Shown one piece after another: positions 7,527 through 14,995 of a DNA stretch of 16,133 nt. The stretch is taken from NCBI GenBank assembly GCA_964564305.1, contig CAZMAM010000035.1, positions 1 through 16,133 on the forward strand, read 5' to 3'. This stretch comes from RGIG1959 sp964564305 (GTDB lineage: Bacteria; Bacillota; Clostridia; Oscillospirales; Acutalibacteraceae). The notes under the pieces were generated by a model that searched no databases, was not told the origin of the DNA, and saw nothing but the letters and a program-made list of their open reading frames with translations. Numbering within the stretch: position 1 is the stretch's first letter; the number at the start of each line of letters is the position of its first letter. The position numbers were made by a program, and so were the translations under genes.

Positions 7527-8774
7527 ATGCGTATATTTCAAAGTGCGGATATTTTGCTTCCGAAAGGCATTGATTTTCAAAAATGGGCTGTGATAGCTTG
7601 TGATCAGTTTACCTCTCAGCCGGAATATTGGCAAAAGGTGCGGGAAACGGTGGGGGACGCGCCTTCTGCTCTGAATCTGATTCTCCCGGAAGTTTATCTG
7701 GATCGTGCGCGGGAATATCTGCCCAACATTCACCGAAAGATGAGAGAATATCTTCAGGAAGGCCTTTTCCGCCGATATTCGGATGTGTTTGTTTATGTGG
7801 AACGCACGTTGATGAACGGCCAAATACGTAAAGGCATCGTTGGCGCGGTTGATTTGGAGTGTTACGATTACGCGCCGGGCTCCCGTTCTGTGGTACGGGC
7901 GTCGGAAAAAACCGTTGTGCGGCGTTTGCCTCCGCGAATGGCGATTCGCCGGGGCGCGCCGCTGGAACTGCCGCATGTTTTGCTTCTGTGCGACGACGAA
8001 ACCCGGCAGCTGATTGAACCGTTTTCCGCACTGAAAGCCCGTTTGCCTAAGCTATATGATTTTGACCTGATGCTTGGAGGCGGGCATGTTGCCGGATATT
8101 TGGTATCCGGAGACGTTTCCGTTGCGTTTCAGAAAAGCGTGCAGGAATATTGTGCGCGTAAAACGGAATTTTACCGAGAACGCGGGCAAGATCCCGTTTT
8201 GTTTGCCGTTGGGGACGGCAATCATTCTCTCGCTGCGGCAAAAGCCTGTTATGAAGAAGCAAAAACGTCTTCCCGTTCGGAAAGTAGCCCCCGCTATGCG
8301 TTGGTGGAACTGGAATCGGTACACGACCGTGCCATCGAATTTCTTCCGATTCACCGATTGGTGACCGGCGTGAATCCTACCGGATTATTGGAAGCCTTGA
8401 ACCGTTCTTGCGGAGTTCAGGATGGCATTCCTGTGCGGTGGATATCCGGCAAAAAAGAGGGAACGGTTTTGATGAATCCCGAACAGGGAACTTTAGCCGT
8501 CGGTATATTGCAGCGCTTTTTGGACGAATATCAGGCAAATTACGGCGGGGAGATTGATTATATTCACGGTGATCAGGCCTTGGCCGATTTGGCAGGAAAG
8601 AATGATTCCGTCGGTTTTTTACTGCCTCCTGTGGACAAGGCGGATTTTTTCCGCAGCATGGCGGCAGACGGAATTTTGCCGCAAAAAACGTTTTCTATGG
8701 GCAACGCCGAAGAAAAGCGGTATTATATCGAGGCAGGCCTCATCTCGCAAAAGAATGAATCGGTATTGCGATGA
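7527..8774 (+). CDS. DUF1015 family protein
   Basis: This 415-residue soluble protein carries the typical DUF1015 features: an N-terminal WAVIACDQFTSQPEYW block, the P(R)A...GAPLELPHVLLLCDD region, and the hallmark GDGNHSLAAAKACYEE (D230-H233) that suggests a metal- or nucleotide-binding site. The biochemical function of the family is not established; some members occur near amino acid or phospho-serine metabolism genes. The start is an ATG with AAGGGGA (7516-7522) 4-5 nt upstream. It sits between a GH26-like gene (32 bp) and metK (67 bp) on the same strand, without a terminator on either side, so the three are likely one transcript. Confidence 0.9.
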   Translation: MRIFQSADILLPKGIDFQKWAVIACDQFTSQPEYWQKVRETVGDAPSALNLILPEVYLDRAREYLPNIHRKMREYLQEGLFRRYSDVFVYVERTLMNGQIRKGIVGAVDLECYDYAPGSRSVVRASEKTVVRRLPPRMAIRRGAPLELPHVLLLCDDETRQLIEPFSALKARLPKLYDFDLMLGGGHVAGYLVSGDVSVAFQKSVQEYCARKTEFYRERGQDPVLFAVGDGNHSLAAAKACYEEAKTSSRSESSPRYALVELESVHDRAIEFLPIHRLVTGVNPTGLLEALNRSCGVQDGIPVRWISGKKEGTVLMNPEQGTLAVGILQRFLDEYQANYGGEIDYIHGDQALADLAGKNDSVGFLLPPVDKADFFRSMAADGILPQKTFSMGNAEEKRYYIEAGLISQKNESVLR

Positions 8775-8841
8775 TGGCGATCATGTGGTACCTGCCAAAT
8801 AAAAATGTTGAAAATCACCTGAAAAAGAAAGGATAATATTT

Positions 8842-10035
8842 ATGAAGCGTATGAAGCGCACACTTTTTACTTCCGAATCGGTTACGGAAGGGCATCCCGA
8901 TAAGCTTTGCGATCAAATTTCCGATGCGATTTTAGATGAAATTTTAACACAGGATCCCGCAGCACATGTCGCCTGCGAAACGGTTGCGGTAAAAGATTTT
9001 CTCCTGATTATGGGGGAAATTTCCTCATTTGCTAAAGTCGATATTCCCTCCGTGGCCAGAGAAGTAATCCGCGATGTGGGGTATACCGAGAAATTGGGAG
9101 GCTTTGATGCGGATACTTGTGAAATTCTGTTAAAAATCAATCGGCAATCGCCGGATATTGCGATGGGCGTGAATTGTGCGCTGGAGGCGAGAGAAGGCAT
9201 TGGCGACCCATACGATCAAATCGGTGCGGGCGATCAGGGCATGATGTTCGGTTACGCCTGCGATGAAACGCCGGAATATATGCCGCTGCCCATCTCTTTG
9301 GCGCATCAAATGGCCAGACGGCTTGCCGCCATACGCAAAGACGGGACACTGCCGTATTTACGCCCGGATGGAAAAACTCAGGTAACGGTGTTATACGAGG
9401 ACGGAGTCCCGGTGAAAGTCGAAACCGTTGTTGTGTCGACTCAGCATGATGAATCGGCGTCACTTTCCGTAATTCGCCGGGACGTGATCGATCACGTAAT
9501 TCGACCGGTGATTCCGGATCGGCTTTTGAGCGGGGATACGCATATTTATGTCAATCCGACGGGGCGGTTTGTGGTTGGAGGCCCGCAGGGAGACAGCGGA
9601 TTAACGGGGCGGAAAATTATTGTGGATACGTATGGCGGCCGCGCGGGTCACGGAGGAGGATGCCTTTCCGGAAAAGATCCGACAAAAGTGGATCGTAGCG
9701 CGGCATATATGGCGCGGTATATCGCCAAAAACATTGTTGCGGCCGGGCTTGCCAAGCGATGTGAAGTGCAGTTCGCGTATGCCATTGGAGTAGCTCATCC
9801 GGTTTCGGTTTTTGTGGATACCGAAAATACCGGAACTGTTTCGGACGAAGCCATTGCCGATGCGGTCAAAACCGTTTTTGATCTTCGCCCGGCAGCCATT
9901 ATTGATGCGCTGGACCTCGCCCGTCCGCAGTACCGTAAACTGGCCACATACGGGCAAATGGGCAGAGAAGATCTGAATGTTTCATGGGAGCGCACCGATA
10001 AAACGGAGGCCTTGTTAAATGCCATTTCCCGGTAA
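8842..10035 (+). CDS. metK: S-adenosylmethionine synthetase
   Basis: The 397-residue protein is full length for MetK, which makes S-adenosylmethionine from methionine and ATP as a cytoplasmic tetramer. Visible signatures are TSESVTEGHPDKLCDQISDAILD at the N-terminus (His of GHPDK for triphosphate, Asp for Mg2+), the GAGDQGMMFGYA ATP-binding hexapeptide region, and the GGGCLSGKDPTKVDRSAAYMARYIAKNIVAAG P-loop-like region. AAAGGA at 8828-8833 precedes the ATG by 8 nt; a second ATG three codons later is possible (MKRT). No SAM riboswitch is visible: the 67-bp gap to the DUF1015 gene is too short, so expression probably depends on upstream promoters. A nested pair of repeat elements follows 71 bp after the stop. 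Confidence 0.98.
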   Translation: MKRMKRTLFTSESVTEGHPDKLCDQISDAILDEILTQDPAAHVACETVAVKDFLLIMGEISSFAKVDIPSVAREVIRDVGYTEKLGGFDADTCEILLKINRQSPDIAMGVNCALEAREGIGDPYDQIGAGDQGMMFGYACDETPEYMPLPISLAHQMARRLAAIRKDGTLPYLRPDGKTQVTVLYEDGVPVKVETVVVSTQHDESASLSVIRRDVIDHVIRPVIPDRLLSGDTHIYVNPTGRFVVGGPQGDSGLTGRKIIVDTYGGRAGHGGGCLSGKDPTKVDRSAAYMARYIAKNIVAAGLAKRCEVQFAYAIGVAHPVSVFVDTENTGTVSDEAIADAVKTVFDLRPAAIIDALDLARPQYRKLATYGQMGREDLNVSWERTDKTEALLNAISR

Positions 10036-10106
10036 CGGCTGATAGGTTTACTATCGTCCTTTTCATTTTCATACCTATATCCTGTATTTTTCCGTTGTAT
10101 TTTTAA

Positions 10107-10452
10107 GGCAATACCGCATAAAGACCCAGCGTCAGATGCGCCGTCAGATTGTTCGTTAGATGAAACAAAAAGCGCAGGGAATACTTCGTGTATTCGCGAG
10201 CATTTTTGTGAAATATAAGGCAACACCGCGCAAAGATTGTCGTTCAGATGCGAAGCAGATTTTGCGTCAGATGAACTGAAAACCACAGCGAAACCTTTGT
10301 GTATTAGCGAGGATTTTCAGAAAATATGGCGAAAAAGGTGCAAGCAGATGGGCGTCAAGGGCGCAGCCGATCTTTACGCGGTGTTGCCTAAACGGAAAAT
10401 ATGCAAGCAGATGATGTGCAAAGCCGTTAGGCGGTCATTGTGCGGTGTTGCC
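10107..10452. repeat. MITE-like element B (outer copy), interrupted by a second copy
   Basis: The ends GGCAATACCGC (10107-10117) and GCGGTGTTGCC (10442-10452) are inverted repeats, flanked by perfect TTAA on both sides (10103-10106 and 10453-10456). Removing the inner copy leaves about 175 bp, the normal size of the family. Internal sequence (GTCAGAT, GATGAAACAAAAA, TCGTGTATTCGCGAG) is shared with the reverse complement of copy D. It carries no ORF with a ribosome binding site. Confidence 0.8.
10219..10388. repeat. MITE-like element B2, nested inside element B
   Basis: GGCAACACCGCGCAAAG at the left and CTTTACGCGGTGTTGCC at the right bound a 170-bp copy of the same family lying inside the outer copy. 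TAA flanks it on both sides (10216-10218 and 10389-10391), consistent with a short target duplication. On both flanks the outer copy's sequence continues (GAAATAT before, ACGGAAAATATGCAAGCAGATG after). Confidence 0.75.
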
Positions 10453-10520
10453 TTAAAGATTTTCGCACTGTCTTTATGTATTCGCCGCGGTTATTCAGTT
10501 TACCCAAGGAGGGTTTTTGC

Positions 10521-11528
10521 GTGCCTTTTACTATTGTCCGGCAAGATATAACCAAGATAAAAGCAGACGCGGTGGTTAATGCAGCCAATACTGAACTCAT
10601 GATGGGCGGCGGAGTTTGCGGCGCGATTTTTCGAGCGGCAGGCGAGGAACAACTGCAAAAAGCATGTCAAAAGCTGGCTCCGATACATACAGGGGATGCG
10701 GTTATCACTCCGGGTTTTCACCTTCCGGCCAAATTTGTCATCCATGCCGCGGGCCCGGTCTATAACGGGAGAGACAAAAAACTATGTGCGCAGCAGCTTT
10801 ATTCGGCTTATATGAATTCACTGAAGCTGGCGCTGGAAAATCAATGCCAAAGCATAGCATTTCCGCTGATTTCAAGCGGTATCTACGCCTACCCGAAAGC
10901 GGAGGCGCTGCAGATTGCGACATCCGCTTTTTCCGATTTTCTTTCTACAAACGATATGGACGTGGTTCTTGCCGTCTTCGACAGAGATTCGTTTGTTGTC
11001 AGCGAGCAGCTTATGGGCGGGGTAGCTGCCTATATTGATGAGCATTATGTCGATACGCATGATTTCAGGCGAAGCCGCCTTTTAAATGTCGAGAGAACTG
11101 CGCTTTACGGGGAGAATGCCCGTCCTATTCGAACCTCGTCCAAGCTGTCGGCCCCGCAAGGATCTATTGACGACTGGATTGAACATTTAGACGAGCCGTT
11201 CTCCGTTACGCTGCTTCAGCTCATTGATGCAAAAGGGCGAACCGATGTGGACGTGTATAAAAAAGCAAATATTGATCGCAAGCTTTTTTCAAAGATACGT
11301 TCGGTTAAGGGATATACGCCCAAGAAGCCGACAATTCTTGCGCTTGCCGTTGCGCTGGAACTTTCGCTTTCAGAAACGGAAAAATTGTTGAAACGCGCGG
11401 GTTACGCCCTTTCTCACGCAAGTAAATTTGATGTTATTGTGGAGTATTTTATCGTAAACGGGAAATACGATATTTTTGCACTTAACGAGGTGCTGTTTCA
11501 ATATGATCAGCCGCTGTTGGGCGGCTGA
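10521..11528 (+). CDS. macro domain protein with C-terminal HTH-like region
   Basis: The 335-residue product has an N-terminal macro domain (about residues 1-165): ADAVVNAANTELMMGGGVCGAI (N20, N23, GGG 29-31) for the distal ribose and SSGIYAYPK (near 118-126) for the diphosphate, the layout of MacroD-type ADP-ribose binders and hydrolases. After a linker, residues ~215-335 (FSVTLLQLIDAKGRTDVDVYKKANIDRKLFSKI...KKPTILALAVALELSLSETEKLLKRAGYALS) look like an XRE-like helical module. The GTG at 10521 is chosen because AAGGAGGG (10506-10513) lies 7 nt before it and the macro fold starts at once; upstream in-frame ATGs fall in the repeat. It heads an operon with a vWA protein (80-bp gap) and an ADP-ribosylglycohydrolase. 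Probable role: reading or removing ADP-ribose marks, perhaps coupled to control by the C-terminal module. Confidence 0.88.
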   Translation: MPFTIVRQDITKIKADAVVNAANTELMMGGGVCGAIFRAAGEEQLQKACQKLAPIHTGDAVITPGFHLPAKFVIHAAGPVYNGRDKKLCAQQLYSAYMNSLKLALENQCQSIAFPLISSGIYAYPKAEALQIATSAFSDFLSTNDMDVVLAVFDRDSFVVSEQLMGGVAAYIDEHYVDTHDFRRSRLLNVERTALYGENARPIRTSSKLSAPQGSIDDWIEHLDEPFSVTLLQLIDAKGRTDVDVYKKANIDRKLFSKIRSVKGYTPKKPTILALAVALELSLSETEKLLKRAGYALSHASKFDVIVEYFIVNGKYDIFALNEVLFQYDQPLLGG

Positions 11529-11608
11529 TTTGTCGCTTGGAAAGCGACCGCATGAATTTCTGTTTTCGATATACTGATGTTACCGTAGAAAACAGGAGGG
11601 TTTTTATC

Positions 11609-12262
11609 ATGAAAAAAGATCTTACCGAACTTGTCTTTATCTTGGACAAAAGCGGATCGATGTCCGGGCTGGAAGGCGACACTGTAGGCGGTTTTAACTC
11701 CATGCTCAAAAAGCAAAAAGCGGTGAACGGCGAATGCCGGATTACCACGGTATTGTTCAGTAACATTTATACGCTGCTTCATGACCGCATGGACATTCAG
11801 GCGGTCAGCCCGTTGACGGAAAAAGAATATTCCGTGGGCGGTTCCACGGCTCTGCTGGACGCTATCGGCACAACTGTAAACCGAATGATCTCCGTGCAGA
11901 AAAATACCGCGGAGGAATACCGTGCCGAAAAAGTGATGTTTGTCATTATCACAGACGGTGAAGAAAATTCCAGCCGGGAGTATTCTGCCGAAAAAGTACG
12001 CGGCATGATCGAGCATGAAAAAGAACAATACGGCTGGGAATTTATATTCCTTGGGGCAAATATCGATGCGGTGCAGACGTCATCAAGATTCGGCATCGAT
12101 GCAAGCCGCACGGCGGATTATGTTCCCGATGGAGAGGGAACAAAATTGAATTTTGAAGCCATGTCGAAGACGGTAGCCTGCTATCGCACAACCGGTTGTG
12201 TGCCTCAAGCGCCTTTGGAGACAATCAGAAACGATAAAAGGAATAGGGGTACACACAAATGA
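11609..12262 (+). CDS. vWA domain protein (MIDAS-containing)
   Basis: The 217-residue protein is essentially one von Willebrand factor A domain with a complete metal-ion-dependent adhesion site: D13-x-S15-x-S17 (LDKSGSMSG), T80 in GGSTALLDAIG, and T115-D116 in IITDGEEN. It has no signal peptide or membrane segment, so it is cytoplasmic and probably a scaffold or protein-binding partner. The ATG at 11609 follows AGGAGGG (11594-11600) by 8 nt; upstream in-frame ATGs (11537, 11552) lack a site. It ends in an ATGA overlap with the ADP-ribosylglycohydrolase gene, so the two are translationally coupled, and the macro-domain gene precedes it. Small vWA proteins of this type (ELVFILDxSGSMxGLExDTIGGFNSML) are, from memory, widespread near macro-domain and ADP-ribosylglycohydrolase genes in Firmicutes. 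Its precise role is unknown. Confidence 0.88.
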   Translation: MKKDLTELVFILDKSGSMSGLEGDTVGGFNSMLKKQKAVNGECRITTVLFSNIYTLLHDRMDIQAVSPLTEKEYSVGGSTALLDAIGTTVNRMISVQKNTAEEYRAEKVMFVIITDGEENSSREYSAEKVRGMIEHEKEQYGWEFIFLGANIDAVQTSSRFGIDASRTADYVPDGEGTKLNFEAMSKTVACYRTTGCVPQAPLETIRNDKRNRGTHK

Positions 12263-13122
12263 TGGGCGCAATTGTCGGCGATATCGTCGGATCGGTCTAT
12301 GAATGGCATAATATAAAGACCAAGAAATTTCCCTTATTCCGCGATGATTGTTCTTTTACGGATGACACCGTTATGACCTGCGCTGTCGCGGAAGCGGTTA
12401 TAAATGGCGGTCACCGGGATACTTTTATCGATGCCATGAAAAAATACGGCAGAATGTACCCGAATGCGGGGTATGGAACCAGATTCGGGGCTTGGCTGTT
12501 TTCAGATGATCGAGAGCCGTATAACAGCTTTGGAAACGGTTCGGCCATGCGTGTTTCGCCGTGTGCTTGGGTGATGAATTGCGGCTTTTGCGCCAGAACG
12601 GGATTCTGGCCTGAAAGGGGTAGAGCCATCGCAAGGCTGTCTGCAGAAGTTACGCACAATCATCCCGAAGGGATAAAAGGCGCCATGGCGACAGCCGATG
12701 CGATTTTTATGTGCAGATATTATTTTGGCGGATTTCACGGGGATTATGAGCAGCCCATTAACGACAACCCCGAAAAATGCAAAAGTCTCGTCAAGCAGTA
12801 TATTGAGCGTGAGTACGGATATAACCTGTCCCGAACCTTGGACGAGATTAGGCCTGGTTACCGTTTTGATGACACCTGTCAGGGAACCGTTCCTCAAGCG
12901 ATTATCGCCTTTTTGGAAAGCACGGATTATGAAGATGCCATACGCAATGCCATTTCCCTTGGCGGGGATAGCGATACGCTCGCCGCAATTGCAGGGAGCA
13001 TAGCCGAGGCGGCTTACGGAATTCCGGAGTGGATCAGGGACAAGGCCAATACTTACCTGACTGAACCGCTGAGAAATGTCCTTAACAGATGGAGAGACTT
13101 CATTTCCGAAGACCGCTTGTAA
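12259..13122 (+). CDS. ADP-ribosylglycohydrolase family protein (DraG/ARH-like)
   Basis: This 287-residue all-helical enzyme carries the metal-site residues of the ADP-ribosyl hydrolase family: GAIVGDIVGSVYEW at the start (D8, E15), TDDTVMT (T34, D35, D36), GNGSAMRVSP (92-101), NHPEGIKGA, and GGDSDTLAAIAG (D237, D239, T240). Such dinuclear-Mg enzymes remove ADP-ribose from arginine, serine or other groups on proteins or nucleic acids. The substrate here cannot be read. The ATG at 12259 overlaps the vWA stop; AGGGG at 12245-12249 lies 9 nt upstream. Together with the macro-domain protein it gives this operon two independent ADP-ribose-handling domains. No ADP-ribosyltransferase is visible in the window, so the modifying enzyme must be elsewhere, or the substrate is imported or toxin-derived. 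Confidence 0.93.
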   Translation: MMGAIVGDIVGSVYEWHNIKTKKFPLFRDDCSFTDDTVMTCAVAEAVINGGHRDTFIDAMKKYGRMYPNAGYGTRFGAWLFSDDREPYNSFGNGSAMRVSPCAWVMNCGFCARTGFWPERGRAIARLSAEVTHNHPEGIKGAMATADAIFMCRYYFGGFHGDYEQPINDNPEKCKSLVKQYIEREYGYNLSRTLDEIRPGYRFDDTCQGTVPQAIIAFLESTDYEDAIRNAISLGGDSDTLAAIAGSIAEAAYGIPEWIRDKANTYLTEPLRNVLNRWRDFISEDRL

Positions 13123-13162
13123 CTTGTTTCTGTTCGTCGTAATCGAAAACGTTGTAAGCGCA

Positions 13163-13262
13163 ATCCATGGCGATTGAGTTCTTTTGTTAGAGCTTTGTGT
13201 GGAGCTAACAAACTCAGTCGCCTTTATTTACCCCTCGGTCTCACATCAATTGGTACACTACA
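13163..13262 (-). mobile_element. solo IS end with leader hairpin (copy 2)
   Basis: This 100-bp stretch matches copy 1 (4374-4501) from ATCCATGG to the terminal repeat CAATTGGTACACTACA (13247-13262), in the same orientation. The hairpin is retained, GGCGATTGAGT facing ACTCAGTCGCC, with an inner perfect 7-bp stem (TTGTTAG/CTAACAA). Homology to the transposase stops about six bases into the coding region, so no transposase remains. Only one terminal repeat is present, against two in copy 1. Confidence 0.7.
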
Positions 13263-13290
13263 TTGTCACATTATACACAGCATTTTTTGC

Positions 13291-13319
13291 TTGATTTTAG
13301 CCGGGAAAAGTGTTAATAT
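13291..13319 (+). promoter_or_regulatory. promoter candidate for the ArsB/SLC13-like transporter
   Basis: TTGATT (13291-13296), a 17-bp spacer and TAATAT (13314-13319) with TG at 13311-13312 form an extended -10 promoter about 120 bp before the transporter start. Confidence 0.5.
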
Positions 13320-13328
13320 ACCGCTTGA

Positions 13329-13380
13329 GGCGATACCGTACAAGGGCGTACAGCGCGTACTTTCTTTGTAAAGGTATTGC
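13329..13380. repeat. degenerate inverted-repeat fragment E
   Basis: GGCGATACCGTACAAGG at the left (14 of 17 positions match the family's end) and TCTTTGTAAAGGTATTGC at the right bracket only about 50 bp. It looks like a decayed, internally deleted relative of elements A-D, just upstream of the transporter gene. Chance similarity cannot be excluded. Confidence 0.35.
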
Positions 13381-13436
13381 TTTTGATTTGTCGGTTTTCG
13401 GCGTTTATCGCCGTGGTATTCCTTGGGGGAATCAAT

Positions 13437-14801
13437 ATGCTTGCTGCGCAAATTTCCGCTGGTGTTATTTTTGTTGGGATGTTTGCTATGATCCTTTCAG
13501 AAAAAATCGAGCGGCACATCGTTACCTTGGTCAGTGGATTGTTGACACTGATTGTGGTTTTCGGTATATGTATGAGGGACTTTGGCGCCATTATTCGAAC
13601 GTTGAATTTGTTTGAAGTTTTTACCGTCGATTTCTGGATTCATGCTGGGACATCTGCCGAGACAAGCGTGGGAATTAACTGGGAGACGATTCTGTTTATT
13701 GCCGGCATGATGGTGATGGTTGAGGGAATGGCGCGTGTGGGCTTTTTCCGTTGGCTTTGTATGGTGATTGCCAAACTGGTTCGGTACCAAACAATACCGA
13801 TATTCCTGACTTTTATGGTGATGTCGGCGGTTTTGGCAATGTTTATTGACAGCATTACGGTGATTCTTTTTTTAGCGGCGGTCACAATGGAACTTGCTCG
13901 CTTACTGCATTTCAACCCGGTACCGATGATTCTGTCGGAAATTTTTTGCGCGAATCTGGGAGGCGCCGCAACCATGTGCGGGGATCCGCCCAATATCATT
14001 ATCGGTACTTCCCTGAATCTCTCATTTTCGGATTTTATTGCGAATACCGGGGTAATGGCGGGAATTTCCCTTCTGGTTGTAATGGTGTATTTTTATTTGG
14101 TATTTCGAAAGACCTTAAAAGCGGGAGGCAACAAAAAACCGGATGTTACGCACATGCCTTCACCCGCATCTGCCATAACCGATAAAGTTGGATTCGCCGT
14201 GAGTACGGTCATTTTTCTGCTGGCAGTGGGGCTTTTGGTTACTCATGCGCAAACAGGCTTGACGGTCGCTTTTATCGGGCTTTTTATTTCCGCGTTGACT
14301 TTGATTACCTCTGGGCGTCACGCATTGGAAATCCTCAAAAAAGTTGATTATAAAACATTGCTCTTTTTTATCGGTCTGTTTGTGGTGGTAGGCGGATTGG
14401 AGCAAACCGGAATTCTTGAGCTTGTTGCCACTTTGATCGGCAATATCAGCGGAGGAAATGCAATGCTGATGGTTGCTATTATCATTTGGGTTTCGGCTTT
14501 TGCCAGCGCATTTGTCGACAACATTCCCTTTGCCGCTACCATGATTCCCGTTATTTCAAATCTTTCCGCATCTATGGGTGTAAATTTGCGTGTGCTCGCG
14601 TGGGGGCTCTCTATGGGAACCGATATCGGTGGAAGTGCCACACCCATTGGTGCTTCCGCCAATGTAGTGGGAACATCGCTGGCGGCGAAAGAGGGGCATC
14701 CCATCGGCTGGGGGCAGTATTGTCTGAAAGTAGCGCCCGCTACCGTTCTGGTGTTGCTGATTTCCACATTATTTATCTTCATTCGATATCCGTTATCTTA
14801 G
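13437..14801 (+). CDS. ArsB/NhaD/SLC13-type ion transporter
   Basis: The 454-residue protein has about eleven membrane segments and the duplicated layout of the ion transporter superfamily: NLGGAATMCGDPPNIIIG in the first half and DIGGSATPIGASANVVG in the second, each following a hairpin (DSITVILFLAAV; FVDNIPFAATMIPV). Family members move arsenite, Na+/H+ or di- and tricarboxylates; I cannot assign the substrate. The ATG at 13437 is supported by GGGGGA (13425-13430) 6 nt upstream and by the typical start ISAGVIFVGMFAMILSEKI. A TTG at 13377 would add a 20-residue hydrophobic segment but lacks a ribosome binding site and overlaps repeat fragment E. The stop codon TAG adjoins the left end of repeat element C. 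Confidence 0.9.
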   Translation: MLAAQISAGVIFVGMFAMILSEKIERHIVTLVSGLLTLIVVFGICMRDFGAIIRTLNLFEVFTVDFWIHAGTSAETSVGINWETILFIAGMMVMVEGMARVGFFRWLCMVIAKLVRYQTIPIFLTFMVMSAVLAMFIDSITVILFLAAVTMELARLLHFNPVPMILSEIFCANLGGAATMCGDPPNIIIGTSLNLSFSDFIANTGVMAGISLLVVMVYFYLVFRKTLKAGGNKKPDVTHMPSPASAITDKVGFAVSTVIFLLAVGLLVTHAQTGLTVAFIGLFISALTLITSGRHALEILKKVDYKTLLFFIGLFVVVGGLEQTGILELVATLIGNISGGNAMLMVAIIIWVSAFASAFVDNIPFAATMIPVISNLSASMGVNLRVLAWGLSMGTDIGGSATPIGASANVVGTSLAAKEGHPIGWGQYCLKVAPATVLVLLISTLFIFIRYPLS

Positions 14802-14969
14802 GGAAACGCCGCACAAAAATCGGGCTGGCGCGCAATGCTTACCCATTTGTGTGTGTCTTTTCCGTAATTTAGCCAAAAATCCTCCCAAATAAAGTATTCC
14901 TTGCGAGTTTTGTTGCATTTGACGAAAAATCCGTCCTTGCAACTGAACGATATCTTTGTGCGGTGTTCC
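14802..14969. repeat. MITE-like element C
   Basis: GGAAACGCCGCACAAA (left) and TTTGTGCGGTGTTCC (right) are inverted ends of a 168-bp copy. Its reverse complement shares TTTTTCGTCAAATG, AGGAATACTTTATT, GGATTTTTGG and ACGGAAAAGAC with copies B and D. It begins one base after the transporter stop codon and ends 11 bp before the next gene's ribosome binding site. No clear target duplication is seen. Confidence 0.75.
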
Positions 14970-14995
14970 CCGAACTTTTAAAAGGAGGCCATGTT

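Noticed and set aside
7512..8031. Two antisense open frames over the DUF1015 gene
   Set aside because: Shadow frames of a well-conserved gene with high GC at third positions; no start signals.
8775..8841. Possible SAM riboswitch upstream of metK
   Set aside because: The gap is 67 bp, too short for an S-box, and no S-box conserved blocks or terminator are present.
10440..10520. Upstream ATG starts for the macro-domain protein
   Set aside because: They lie in repeat sequence without a ribosome binding site, whereas GTG at 10521 has AAGGAGGG at ideal spacing.
10237..10551. 104-codon open frame across the nested repeat elements
   Set aside because: It runs through repeat DNA shared by all copies, and other copies do not keep the frame open.
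13101..13168. 20-codon minus-strand frame starting at the IS leader's ATG (MDCAYNVFDYDEQKQ...)
   Set aside because: Homology to the transposase stops after the first codons; the rest is adjacent chromosomal sequence.
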